DNA from: Motiliproteus sp036960175
GTDB taxonomy: Bacteria > Pseudomonadota > Gammaproteobacteria > Pseudomonadales > Balneatricaceae
Direction: 5' to 3'
Length of the DNA: 64,000 nucleotides
Assembly: GCA_036960175.1 (NCBI GenBank)
Contig: JBALWH010000002.1
Coordinates: 152,249 to 216,248 of the forward strand
A program made the translations under genes and the position numbers. Under the pieces are notes generated by a model. That model was not told the origin of the DNA. It saw nothing but the letters and a program-made list of their open reading frames with translations, and made no database searches. Of this stretch, positions 43,346-51,193 are shown one piece after another; the stretch's first letter is position 1; each line of letters begins with the position of its first letter.

Positions 43346-45448
43346 ATGAGTCTGGAAGTAGATGAAGAGATACTACAGGACTTTCTAGTAGAAGCCGGTG
43401 AAATTCTAGAGCAGCTGTCGGAGCAGTTAGTCGACCTTGAGAACAAGCCTGAAGACACCGAGCTATTAAATTCGATATTTCGCGGCTTTCATACGGTCAA
43501 AGGCGGAGCTGGTTTTCTGCAGCTAACACCTCTGGTGGATTGTTGCCATATTGCGGAAAATGTATTTGATAAGTTGCGTAACCATGAGTTGCAGGTTAAT
43601 ACCCATTTAATGGATGTGGTTCTTCAGTCTCTCGATAGCGTCAATGAAATGTTTGACGCAGTGCGAGCGGGGGATGAACCAGAACCTGCAGACCCTCAGA
43701 TTTTGGAAGCGTTGGGCGCGATCGCTCGTGGAGAGGCTGCACCTGGCGAGCCGGTTTCTGTTGCTTCAGAGGTAACGGCAACAGCGGGAGGGGATCAGGC
43801 AGACGCTGAGTTTGATGAAATGCTCAGCTCCCTGAAAACCGAAACTGAAGTGGTTGCTCCAGTGGTTGAGTCTCCGCAAGTGCCAATCGGAGTAGATGAC
43901 GACGAGATTACGCCAGAAGAATTCGAAGCCTTATTGGATCAGTTGCATGGCGCCGGACAACATGGCGGTTCCGCACCAGCAAGTGTAGCTCCGGAGCCCT
44001 CTGCCCCTGAGCCGGTTGCTCCGCAAGCTACGGCTGTGGATGACGACGCTATTACTGAAGATGAATTTGAAAAGCTGCTGGATGAGTTGCAGTCCCAGGG
44101 CAAGGGTGCGTTTTCTGCCGATACCGGGTCAGTCGCAGCCGCCGATAGCGTTGAGCAGCAGGCTGTTGCGCCACCAGTAGCCCCAGCACCCATTGCTAAA
44201 CCCTCTCCTCAAGCCGTTGTATCTGCACCGGCGCCGGCACAGCCTGCCGTGGTGAAAAAGCCTAAAGCTGAAAAAGCGATGGTGGCTGAAACCACTGTAC
44301 GTGTAGATACCCAGCGGCTTGATGAAATTATGAATATGGTCGGCGAGTTGGTGTTGGTCAGAAACCGCATGGTTCGACTTAGCCACAAAGTGGGCGATGA
44401 AGAGGTTACTAAGGCGGTTGGTAGTTTGGATATGGTGACCGCGGATCTGCAGATGTCCGTTATGAAAACCCGAATGCAGCCTATCAAGAAGGTGTTTGGG
44501 CGTTTCCCGCGGGTTGTTCGAGACTTGGCTCGCGCCTTGAGAAAAGAAGTGAATTTGGTGCTTCAGGGTGAAGACACCGATCTGGACAAAAATCTCGTTG
44601 AAGCACTTGCTGATCCGCTGGTTCACTTAGTCCGAAACGCAGTTGATCATGGAATCGAGGATCCTGAGACTCGAGAAGCTGCCGGTAAGCCTCGGATTGG
44701 GCAAGTAGTGCTGGCAGCCGAGCAGGAAGGGGACCATATTCTGTTGTCTATAGACGACGATGGTGCCGGCATGGATGCTAATTTACTGCGAGGCATCGCT
44801 GTTGAAAAAGGTCTGTTTGATCAAGATGGCGCGGATAGGCTAAGTGATAACGAATGTTTCAATCTGATTTTTGCACCGGGTTTTTCCACCAAGAAGGAAA
44901 TCTCTGATGTGTCCGGCCGTGGCGTTGGCATGGATGTGGTAAAAACGAAAATCGCTCAGCTTAATGGCTCTCTGAATATAGACTCGGTTCTTGGGCGAGG
45001 CTCCCGGATAGAAATCAAGGTGCCGCTGACTTTGGCAATTATGCCAACGTTGATGGTTATGTTGGGTGATCAGGCTTTTGCGTTACCACTGGTTAATGTG
45101 AATGAGATATTCCATCTTGATCTTACCCAAACTAACGTGGTCGACGGGCAGGAAGCGATTGTGGTGCGGGAAAAGGCGCTGCCACTGTTCCACCTTAAGC
45201 GCTGGTTGGTAGAAGGTTGCAGTCACGAGCCTTTGCCTGAGAATGGTCACGTGGTGATTGTTTCCATCGGCACCAAGCGGATTGGCTTTATTGTCGATCA
45301 ATTGGTTGGCCAGGAAGAAGTGGTCATTAAGCCTTTGGGCAAGATGCTATTAGGTACTCCAGGAATGGCCGGAGCCACTATTACCGGTGATGGGCGGATA
45401 GCGTTAATACTAGATATACCTAACTTGCTAAAAAGATACACGTCCTAG
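43346..45448 (+). CDS. cheA: Chemotaxis histidine kinase CheA
   Basis: A 700-residue kinase. P1 (1-105) has the phospho-acceptor His49 in FRGFHTVKGGAGFL. The next ~210 residues are acidic and Ala/Pro-rich with no recognisable P2 fold. They contain three motifs like the CheY-binding tips of FliM and CheZ: EFDEMLSSL (155-163), ITPEEFEALLDQL (188-200) and ITEDEFEKLLDEL (236-248). P3 dimerisation, P4 ATPase (NAVDHGIE; GRGVGMDVV) and P5 CheW-like domains follow at about 320-700. The cheY-Z-A-B order matches polar systems. Confidence 0.96.
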   Translation: MSLEVDEEILQDFLVEAGEILEQLSEQLVDLENKPEDTELLNSIFRGFHTVKGGAGFLQLTPLVDCCHIAENVFDKLRNHELQVNTHLMDVVLQSLDSVNEMFDAVRAGDEPEPADPQILEALGAIARGEAAPGEPVSVASEVTATAGGDQADAEFDEMLSSLKTETEVVAPVVESPQVPIGVDDDEITPEEFEALLDQLHGAGQHGGSAPASVAPEPSAPEPVAPQATAVDDDAITEDEFEKLLDELQSQGKGAFSADTGSVAAADSVEQQAVAPPVAPAPIAKPSPQAVVSAPAPAQPAVVKKPKAEKAMVAETTVRVDTQRLDEIMNMVGELVLVRNRMVRLSHKVGDEEVTKAVGSLDMVTADLQMSVMKTRMQPIKKVFGRFPRVVRDLARALRKEVNLVLQGEDTDLDKNLVEALADPLVHLVRNAVDHGIEDPETREAAGKPRIGQVVLAAEQEGDHILLSIDDDGAGMDANLLRGIAVEKGLFDQDGADRLSDNECFNLIFAPGFSTKKEISDVSGRGVGMDVVKTKIAQLNGSLNIDSVLGRGSRIEIKVPLTLAIMPTLMVMLGDQAFALPLVNVNEIFHLDLTQTNVVDGQEAIVVREKALPLFHLKRWLVEGCSHEPLPENGHVVIVSIGTKRIGFIVDQLVGQEEVVIKPLGKMLLGTPGMAGATITGDGRIALILDIPNLLKRYTS

Positions 45449-45506
45449 CGGGCTAGAGCTGCAATAAGAATAGGTAGAACATGAGAGTGATGGCAGGAGT
45501 TTATTT

Positions 45507-46655
45507 ATGGCGGTAACCGTGTTGGTTGTCGACGATTCCGCTTTTTTCCGGCAGCGTGTGAGTAGCATCCTTAACTCCGACCCTCGAGTGACGGTTATTG
45601 GGACGGCTGAGAATGGTCAGGTGGCCATTGAAAAGGCCAAGCAACTTAAGCCGGACGTCATTACCATGGACTATGAGATGCCGGTAATGAATGGTATCGC
45701 TGCACTCTCCGAAATCATGCGGAGTTGTCCGACGCCGGTGCTGATGTTTTCATCCCTCACTTATGAGGGCGCTCGAATTACGTTGGAAGCCCTCGATGCG
45801 GGTGCCGTAGACTTCTTGCCTAAAAGTTATGAGCAGATGACTCCAGGCAAGGGGCGTCTAGAGGCGGTGCTTATTGAGCGTATTCTTGCCGTTGCTAAAA
45901 CTAAAAATAGTCTTATGGCGGCGAGACCATCGGCGTCTCAGTCTTCTGCACCAGAGCCCAGAGCCGGACTAACCCCCGGCTCATCTCTGCGGCAGGGTCA
46001 GCCTGCTAGGCAGTCAATACAGCCTGCTGTGGTTAGAAAACCAGCTGGGTCTCGTGTTCCGAGCAAGGTCCCTAAGCTAGCAGGGAAGTGTTCTCTGGTT
46101 GTTTTTGGGACGTCCACTGGCGGGCCTGTTGCCATTCAGAAAGTTCTTACTCAGCTTCCTGCAAACTTCCCGCTGCCAATTCTTATCGTTCAGCATATGC
46201 CCAAGGCATTTACCGGCGCTTTTGCGGAACGCTTGAATCAGCAGTGTAAAGTGTCAGTGAGAGAAGCCAAAGACGGTGATCGTCTGCAGCCTGGTCTGGC
46301 ATTGCTTGCGCCTGGTGGCGAGCAGATGATGGTAGAGAACCGAAATGGTGGTCAGGTTCGCATTATCGAAGGTGATGAACGCTTGAATTACAAGCCCAGC
46401 GTTGATATCACCTTTGGTTCAGCAGCAAAACAATATCCGGGGAAAGTGCTGGGGATTGTGTTAACTGGCATGGGCGCCGATGGGCGCGAAGGTGCGCGTA
46501 TGTTGAAAAACTCGGGTTCTTCCGTCTGGGCTCAGAACGAAGCCAGTTGTGTAATCTATGGCATGCCTCAAGCAATAGTGCAGGCGCAGCTGGCGGACCA
46601 GATTTTGGACCTGAGTGAAGTCAGTGATACCTTGATGGCGGCGTTGGGAGCGTAA
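45507..46655 (+). CDS. cheB: Chemoreceptor methylesterase CheB
   Basis: A 382-residue receptor demethylase and deamidase. A receiver domain (1-120) has ITMDYEMPVMNG with the acceptor Asp. A Ser/Pro/Arg-rich linker (about 135-190) is longer than in enteric CheB. The catalytic domain has the active Ser in FGTSTGGPV, His in VQHMP and Asp in TGMGADG. Its TAA stop shares one base with the ATG of motC (TAATG). No cheR gene is present in the window. Confidence 0.95.
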   Translation: MAVTVLVVDDSAFFRQRVSSILNSDPRVTVIGTAENGQVAIEKAKQLKPDVITMDYEMPVMNGIAALSEIMRSCPTPVLMFSSLTYEGARITLEALDAGAVDFLPKSYEQMTPGKGRLEAVLIERILAVAKTKNSLMAARPSASQSSAPEPRAGLTPGSSLRQGQPARQSIQPAVVRKPAGSRVPSKVPKLAGKCSLVVFGTSTGGPVAIQKVLTQLPANFPLPILIVQHMPKAFTGAFAERLNQQCKVSVREAKDGDRLQPGLALLAPGGEQMMVENRNGGQVRIIEGDERLNYKPSVDITFGSAAKQYPGKVLGIVLTGMGADGREGARMLKNSGSSVWAQNEASCVIYGMPQAIVQAQLADQILDLSEVSDTLMAALGA

Positions 46656-47395
46656 TGGATCGCCTTAGCCTAGTAGGTGCAATATTCGCTCTAGCGGCTA
46701 TATTCGGGGGTAATTATATTGAGGGAGGTGAAGTTGATACCCTCATCAATGGTGCCGCTGCGGTTATCGTTTTTGGTGGTACTTTGGGTGCGGGGTTGTT
46801 GCAGACTTCTGCGGCTGATATCCGTCGAGCGTTTAATATCTTTCCCTGGGTTTTTATTCCTCCTGATTTGGACTTCAATCAAGGCGTTGAAAAGGTTGTT
46901 GGTTGGAGTATGCATGCTCGCCGATATGGCCTGCTTGGTTTGGAGAAGCAGGCAGAGGTCGAAAGTGATGATTTTCTTCGTAAAGGTCTGCAGTTAATTG
47001 CTGATGGAGGAGAGCTGGAGGTCATTCGAGAGATTATGGATGTTGAGCTTAACGTTCGCGAGCAGCGTGATCTTCAGGCAGCCAGGTTTTTTGAAAGCAT
47101 GGGCGGTTATGCCCCCACTATCGGTATCATTGGTGCCGTCATGGGGTTGATCCACGTAATGAGCAACTTGGCGGATCCTTCTTCTCTTGGTAGTGGAATA
47201 GCGACGGCTTTCGTGGCGACCATCTATGGTGTAGCTATTGCAAATTTGTTTCTGCTGCCGGTGTCCAGTAAGTTACGCTCCATCGTCTCCTCAGGGTATC
47301 AGTACCGTGAGATGATGCTGGAGGGGTTGCTTTCTATCGCTCAGGGCCATAATCCGGCGGCGATCAGAGTAAAACTTGAAGGTTATCTCAAGTAA
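46655..47395 (+). CDS. motC: Flagellar stator protein MotC (MotA family)
   Basis: A 246-residue MotA/PomA-family stator subunit with four membrane helices (about 5-22, 30-50, 148-168, 180-200). The family segment GGYAPTIGIIGAVMGLIHVM lies before helix three. Paired with MotD, it corresponds to the second stator set of Pseudomonas. The coupling ion (proton or sodium) cannot be settled by eye. It overlaps cheB by one base. Confidence 0.94.
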   Translation: MDRLSLVGAIFALAAIFGGNYIEGGEVDTLINGAAAVIVFGGTLGAGLLQTSAADIRRAFNIFPWVFIPPDLDFNQGVEKVVGWSMHARRYGLLGLEKQAEVESDDFLRKGLQLIADGGELEVIREIMDVELNVREQRDLQAARFFESMGGYAPTIGIIGAVMGLIHVMSNLADPSSLGSGIATAFVATIYGVAIANLFLLPVSSKLRSIVSSGYQYREMMLEGLLSIAQGHNPAAIRVKLEGYLK

Positions 47396-47410
47396 TGAGT
47401 AGAGGTTCTG

Positions 47411-48325
47411 ATGGCTAGGCGTCGAAGAACCCGTAATGAGCAGCATACCGACCGTTGGGTGGTTTCCTATGCCGACTTTATTACTTTGCTGCTAGCGTTT
47501 TTCGTGGTGATGTATTCCATTTCGTCCGTTAACGAAGGTAAGTATCGTGCACTTTCTCAGTCTTTCGAAGGGATTTTTCGAGGCGCTGATCACACTTTTG
47601 ATCCCCTACAGATAGGTGATGTTAAATCTCGTCGTGACCGTCGGGATATAGGCTTGATCGATCAGGCTCCCTCCGTTGATGCCAGTAACGTTCAGTTAAC
47701 GCTGGGAGATAAGGAAGCGGTTGAGCTAAAACAGATTGAAAGCGATGCGACAAAGCGTTTTCAGGAGTTAATTGCTGACGGTGAACTGTCGATTTCATCT
47801 AATCGACTTTGGCTTGAGATCGAGATTCAGTCCAGTTTGCTGTTTGCCAGTGGGAGTGCCTTGCCGAGTCTGGATGCTGACCCGATTCTGGAAGCCCTAG
47901 CGCTGATTCTAAAGAACTATGATAACCCTGTACATGTTGAAGGTTTTACCGATAATCAGCCAATACAGAGTAGTCAGTTTCCTTCTAATTGGGAATTATC
48001 CGCAGCCAGGTCGGCGGGGGTAGTGCGAATGCTCAGTCATTTCGGTGTAGCACCAGAGCGCATGGCCGCAGTGGGGTTTGGCGAGTATCAGCCTAAAGTT
48101 AGCAATCTTTCGGTGCGCGGCAAGAGTATTAACCGGCGTGTTAAAATTATCGTTTCCAGGGATGAGCGGGTACGGCGAGCGTTGACTAGTTATGGTAGTG
48201 ATTATGTCAGTGACGAAGTCGTGGAGACTATTCTGCAGGAAAGAATTGACCCGCAAACTCCGGGTGTTGTACAAGAAATTGAGACCGAACAGGGAGTCTT
48301 GTTTACTCAGGAGCCTGAACGTTAG
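47411..48325 (+). CDS. motD: Flagellar stator protein MotD (MotB family)
   Basis: A 304-residue stator anchor. The short basic N-terminus is followed by one membrane helix (about 20-42) with the conserved ion-carrying Asp in VSYADFITLLLAFFVVMYS. The periplasmic OmpA-like peptidoglycan-binding domain (about 140-260) has VEGFTDNQPI and NWELSAARSAGVVRML. A C-terminal tail of about 50 residues follows. It is 15 nt from motC. Confidence 0.95.
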   Translation: MARRRRTRNEQHTDRWVVSYADFITLLLAFFVVMYSISSVNEGKYRALSQSFEGIFRGADHTFDPLQIGDVKSRRDRRDIGLIDQAPSVDASNVQLTLGDKEAVELKQIESDATKRFQELIADGELSISSNRLWLEIEIQSSLLFASGSALPSLDADPILEALALILKNYDNPVHVEGFTDNQPIQSSQFPSNWELSAARSAGVVRMLSHFGVAPERMAAVGFGEYQPKVSNLSVRGKSINRRVKIIVSRDERVRRALTSYGSDYVSDEVVETILQERIDPQTPGVVQEIETEQGVLFTQEPER

Positions 48326-48353
48326 TGGAATATAAAGTGTGGAGTAAATAACA

Positions 48354-49157
48354 GTGCATATATGGGCTGTCGCAAATCAGAAAGGTGGGGTCGGTAAAAC
48401 CACAACGGTGGTTACCCTTGCCGGTCTGCTAGCTGATCAGGGCTTTGATGTGCTGTTGCTGGACTTGGATCCTCATGGGTCTCTGAGCAGTTATTTTCGC
48501 TATGATCCTGACAGTTTAGAGCATAGTGGCTACGACTTATTTCAGAATGAAGGGCAAGTGCCAGCCGATTTGCCAGCCAGCCTGCTACTTAACACCAGTC
48601 ACGATCGGATTAATTTGATACCTGCGTCAACGGCCATGGCAACATTGGAGCGCCGGGCTATCGGTAGTGATGGCATGGGCTTGGTGGTGTCACGATCCTT
48701 GGCTCATCTCTGGGATCGCTTTGATTATGTGCTGATTGATAGTCCTCCCGTGCTGGGTGTGCTGATGGTTAATGCATTGGCCGCCTGTGAGCGGCTTATC
48801 GTGCCGGTACAGACTGAGTTTCTGGCGATCAAGGGGCTGGAGCGTATGGTCCGTACATTGAGCATGATCAACAAAGCCAGGACCCGAAAACTTAACTACT
48901 ATATACTGCCCACGTTTTTCGACCGCCGCACCCAGGCCTCATTACAGAGCTTACGTTTGATCAAGAAAAACTATCCCAATGAAATTGCCGAGGCGGTCGT
49001 TCCCATTGATACTAAATTCAGGAACGCGAGTACCAAAGGTATCGTGCCCTCGGCGCTTGATCCGAGTACTCATGGTGTGCGGGCGTACGGGATGCTAATG
49101 CGCTCGTTGTTATCGATCGAAAAGAACGAACAAAAACAATCTCCAGAGCAGTCATAA
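48354..49157 (+). CDS. parC: Chemotaxis-cluster ParA-type ATPase (ParC)
   Basis: A 267-residue ParA/MinD ATPase encoded in polar che clusters. In Vibrio the homologue ParC places chemoreceptor arrays at the poles; it is unrelated to topoisomerase IV ParC. The deviant Walker A is NQKGGVGKTTT, and Walker B is YVLIDSPPVLG. The GTG at 48354 gives MHIWAVANQKGG, the normal N-terminus. It is paired with parP, 14 nt downstream. Confidence 0.92.
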   Translation: MHIWAVANQKGGVGKTTTVVTLAGLLADQGFDVLLLDLDPHGSLSSYFRYDPDSLEHSGYDLFQNEGQVPADLPASLLLNTSHDRINLIPASTAMATLERRAIGSDGMGLVVSRSLAHLWDRFDYVLIDSPPVLGVLMVNALAACERLIVPVQTEFLAIKGLERMVRTLSMINKARTRKLNYYILPTFFDRRTQASLQSLRLIKKNYPNEIAEAVVPIDTKFRNASTKGIVPSALDPSTHGVRAYGMLMRSLLSIEKNEQKQSPEQS

Positions 49158-49171
49158 GAGGTTGATAGGGC

Positions 49172-49969
49172 TTGGATATTAATCGCAGATCAGAAGCTAA
49201 AGTCCAGACCGAAGGTAATGTGGCGACTCGGGTTTTGGCGCCGCAGCAGGCCGTTCAGGAATATCTGGACGCCTTGTTGCAGGATGCCACGGCCCAGGCT
49301 CACGGTGAGCCCGAAGTGATGTTGGCTCAACCTGAAGCTGAGGTCGTGGAAGTTGCGGTAGAAGTTGCAGTCGTTGAGCCTGTAGTAGCCGTTGAGACGG
49401 TGACTGCTGTTGATCAGCAGACGGCGGCTGCCGTCGTTGCAGAACCAAAGCATGAAGTTGGTGTTTGGAAAGACGGTCGACCTGCCTGGGCGCAAGAAAA
49501 ATTTGAATGTCTGCTGTTTAGTGTCTCTGGATTGACGCTAGCCGTTCCGCTTAAGGAGTTAGGTGGGGTTTTGACAATGGATGCTGATCTGAATCCATTG
49601 TTTGGTCAGCCAGACTGGTTCCTGGGGTTGCTGCCTTCAAAAACCGCAGGTACAGTCAAGACTATCGATACAGCACGTTGGGTTATGCCAGAAAAATATA
49701 CGGAATTGTCCCGTGACGGGTTGAAGTATGTGATTCTGATGGAAGGTACGGGTTGGGGTATGGCTTGCCATGAAGTGGCAGAAGCCATCAGTCTTGAGCC
49801 ACATCAGGTAAAATGGCGCAGTGAGCGCAGTCGCCGCCCTTGGTTGGCAGGGACGGTGGTTGAACATATGTGTGCCATAATGGACGTATCTGCGCTAGTA
49901 GAATTGCTGAGTGCTGACAGCTTGAAAATCAAAGCACCGCAGTGGACTAAGCAGCATAGCGCTAGTTAG
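49172..49969 (+). CDS. parP: CheW-domain array adaptor ParP
   Basis: A 265-residue protein with a Glu/Val/Ala-rich N-terminal region (about 40-100) and a C-terminal CheW-like domain (about 110-255) including FSVSGLTLAVPLKELGGVL. In Vibrio, ParP links ParC to CheA and receptors. The TTG at 49172 is the apparent start, with AGGG 2-5 nt before it; this start is uncertain, because the N-terminus is not conserved. It lies between parC and cheW, as in Vibrio and Pseudomonas. Confidence 0.88.
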   Translation: MDINRRSEAKVQTEGNVATRVLAPQQAVQEYLDALLQDATAQAHGEPEVMLAQPEAEVVEVAVEVAVVEPVVAVETVTAVDQQTAAAVVAEPKHEVGVWKDGRPAWAQEKFECLLFSVSGLTLAVPLKELGGVLTMDADLNPLFGQPDWFLGLLPSKTAGTVKTIDTARWVMPEKYTELSRDGLKYVILMEGTGWGMACHEVAEAISLEPHQVKWRSERSRRPWLAGTVVEHMCAIMDVSALVELLSADSLKIKAPQWTKQHSAS

Positions 49970-49995
49970 CAACCGCTTCTCATAGAGGAAAATTC

Positions 49996-50475
49996 ATGGA
50001 TATTAATACCGCTGGTGGTAGCGATGATCCAGTCATTCAGTGGGTAACATTTCGTCTCGAAGATGAAACCTACGGTGTCAACGTGATGCAGGTCCAGGAA
50101 GTGCTTCGGTATACTGAAATCGCTCCTGTGCCTGGTGCTCCCAGTTATGTCCTGGGGATTATCAATCTCCGCGGTAATGTGGTTACTGTCATTGATACCC
50201 GTCAGCGCTTTGGATTGCGGACTGCTGATGCTACTGATAATACCCGTATCGTTATCATTGAAGTCGACAAGCAAGTGCTTGGAATTCTCGTGGACGCTGT
50301 GTCCGAAGTGGTGTATCTGAATCAATCTGAAATCGAATCTGCTCCTAATGTCGGTACTGATGAGAGTGCCAAGTTTATCCAGGGTGTATGCCATAAAGAT
50401 GACCGTCTGTTGATTTTGGTAGAACTGGATAAAATGATGACCGAGGAGGAATGGTCTGATATCGCCATGATCTAG
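49996..50475 (+). CDS. cheW: Chemotaxis coupling protein CheW
   Basis: A 159-residue adaptor between chemoreceptors and CheA. The whole protein is one CheW domain, with VTFRLEDETYGVNVMQVQEVL at the N-terminal side, the ILGIINLRGNVV segment, and VDAVSEVVYL. AGAGGAAA precedes the ATG. It is the second CheW-domain protein in the cluster after ParP. Confidence 0.96.
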   Translation: MDINTAGGSDDPVIQWVTFRLEDETYGVNVMQVQEVLRYTEIAPVPGAPSYVLGIINLRGNVVTVIDTRQRFGLRTADATDNTRIVIIEVDKQVLGILVDAVSEVVYLNQSEIESAPNVGTDESAKFIQGVCHKDDRLLILVELDKMMTEEEWSDIAMI

Positions 50476-50502
50476 GCGACAGATCAATATTTTCTTTTGG
50501 CT

Positions 50503-50916
50503 ATGACCCCGCTAATGTTATGGATTTGTTTGGCTGCTGTGGCGCTAGTCGCTGTGGCTGCGCTGCTGTTGGCTGTTAAGGTCTATCGGCAGCTGCAGAT
50601 GAGTGAGCAGCGCTACCATGCCTTGGTTAATGTCATCCGCAATGAAATTCGAGTGATGAACAGCGGCTCTATAGGTGTTGGACGACGCCTGAAACAGGTT
50701 GAGGCGAAGCTTAATATTACCGCCGAAAAGCAACAGGAACTTGAAAATAAGGATCCAGGAACTCTGGCCTACAACCAGGCGGCTAAGTTAATGGAAATGG
50801 GCGCTGATGTGGATGATCTGGTTTCCAGCTGTGGAATTGCCAGGCCTGAAGCGGAGCTGATGGCGCTGCTTCACAGGGAGGTTAAGGCCTCTCCTGCCCT
50901 AGAAGACGCTCGCTGA
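50503..50916 (+). CDS. DUF2802 membrane-anchored protein
   Basis: A 137-residue protein with one N-terminal membrane helix (about 5-25), a coiled coil (about 30-90), and a C-terminal part with LMEMGADVDDLVSSCGIARPEAELMALL, which is the DUF2802 pattern and resembles a small helix-turn-helix. It occupies the position after cheW as in Pseudomonas. The ATG at 50503 is preferred over a TTG 6 nt earlier. Its last 35 nt overlap the convergent FlhB-like gene. Function is unknown; cluster conservation points to motility or chemotaxis. Confidence 0.82.
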   Translation: MTPLMLWICLAAVALVAVAALLLAVKVYRQLQMSEQRYHALVNVIRNEIRVMNSGSIGVGRRLKQVEAKLNITAEKQQELENKDPGTLAYNQAAKLMEMGADVDDLVSSCGIARPEAELMALLHREVKASPALEDAR

Positions 50917-51193
50917 GAGTTTTTTGCTGTTCAGGCCCTCTAAGGCTGTAGGCAAAGCTGATTACCTCCGCAATCGCTTTGTAGAGGTTTTCCGGTATTT
51001 CTTGTCCTAGATCCAGGTGGATTAATGATTCCACCAACGCTGGGTCCTCATGTATTAGTACTCCATGCTCTTTGGCAATGCGAATGATCTCTTCGGCAAT
51101 TAGGCCTCTTCCCGTTGCAGAAACGTGGGGCGGTCGCTCTTCGTCGTAGGTCAAGGCTACGGCAATGGCTGGTTTTGGCGGCTTTTCTTCCAT
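50882..51193 (-). CDS. FlhB C-terminal-domain paralogue (FhlB/FlhX type)
   Basis: A 103-residue soluble protein equivalent to the end of the cytoplasmic domain of FlhB. It shares AVALTYDE, the RGLIAEEIIRIAKEHGVLIHEDPALV segment and EIPENLYKAIAEVISFAY with FlhB at 35290-36411, but has no NPTH autocleavage motif and no membrane helices. Similar stand-alone domains (YlqH, FlhX) occur in other flagellated bacteria, and FlhX can stand in for the cleaved FlhB domain. The start shares one base with the stop of the FliK-like gene (TGATG), so the two are coupled. Confidence 0.88.
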   Translation of the reverse strand: MEEKPPKPAIAVALTYDEERPPHVSATGRGLIAEEIIRIAKEHGVLIHEDPALVESLIHLDLGQEIPENLYKAIAEVISFAYSLRGPEQQKTLSERLLGQERP

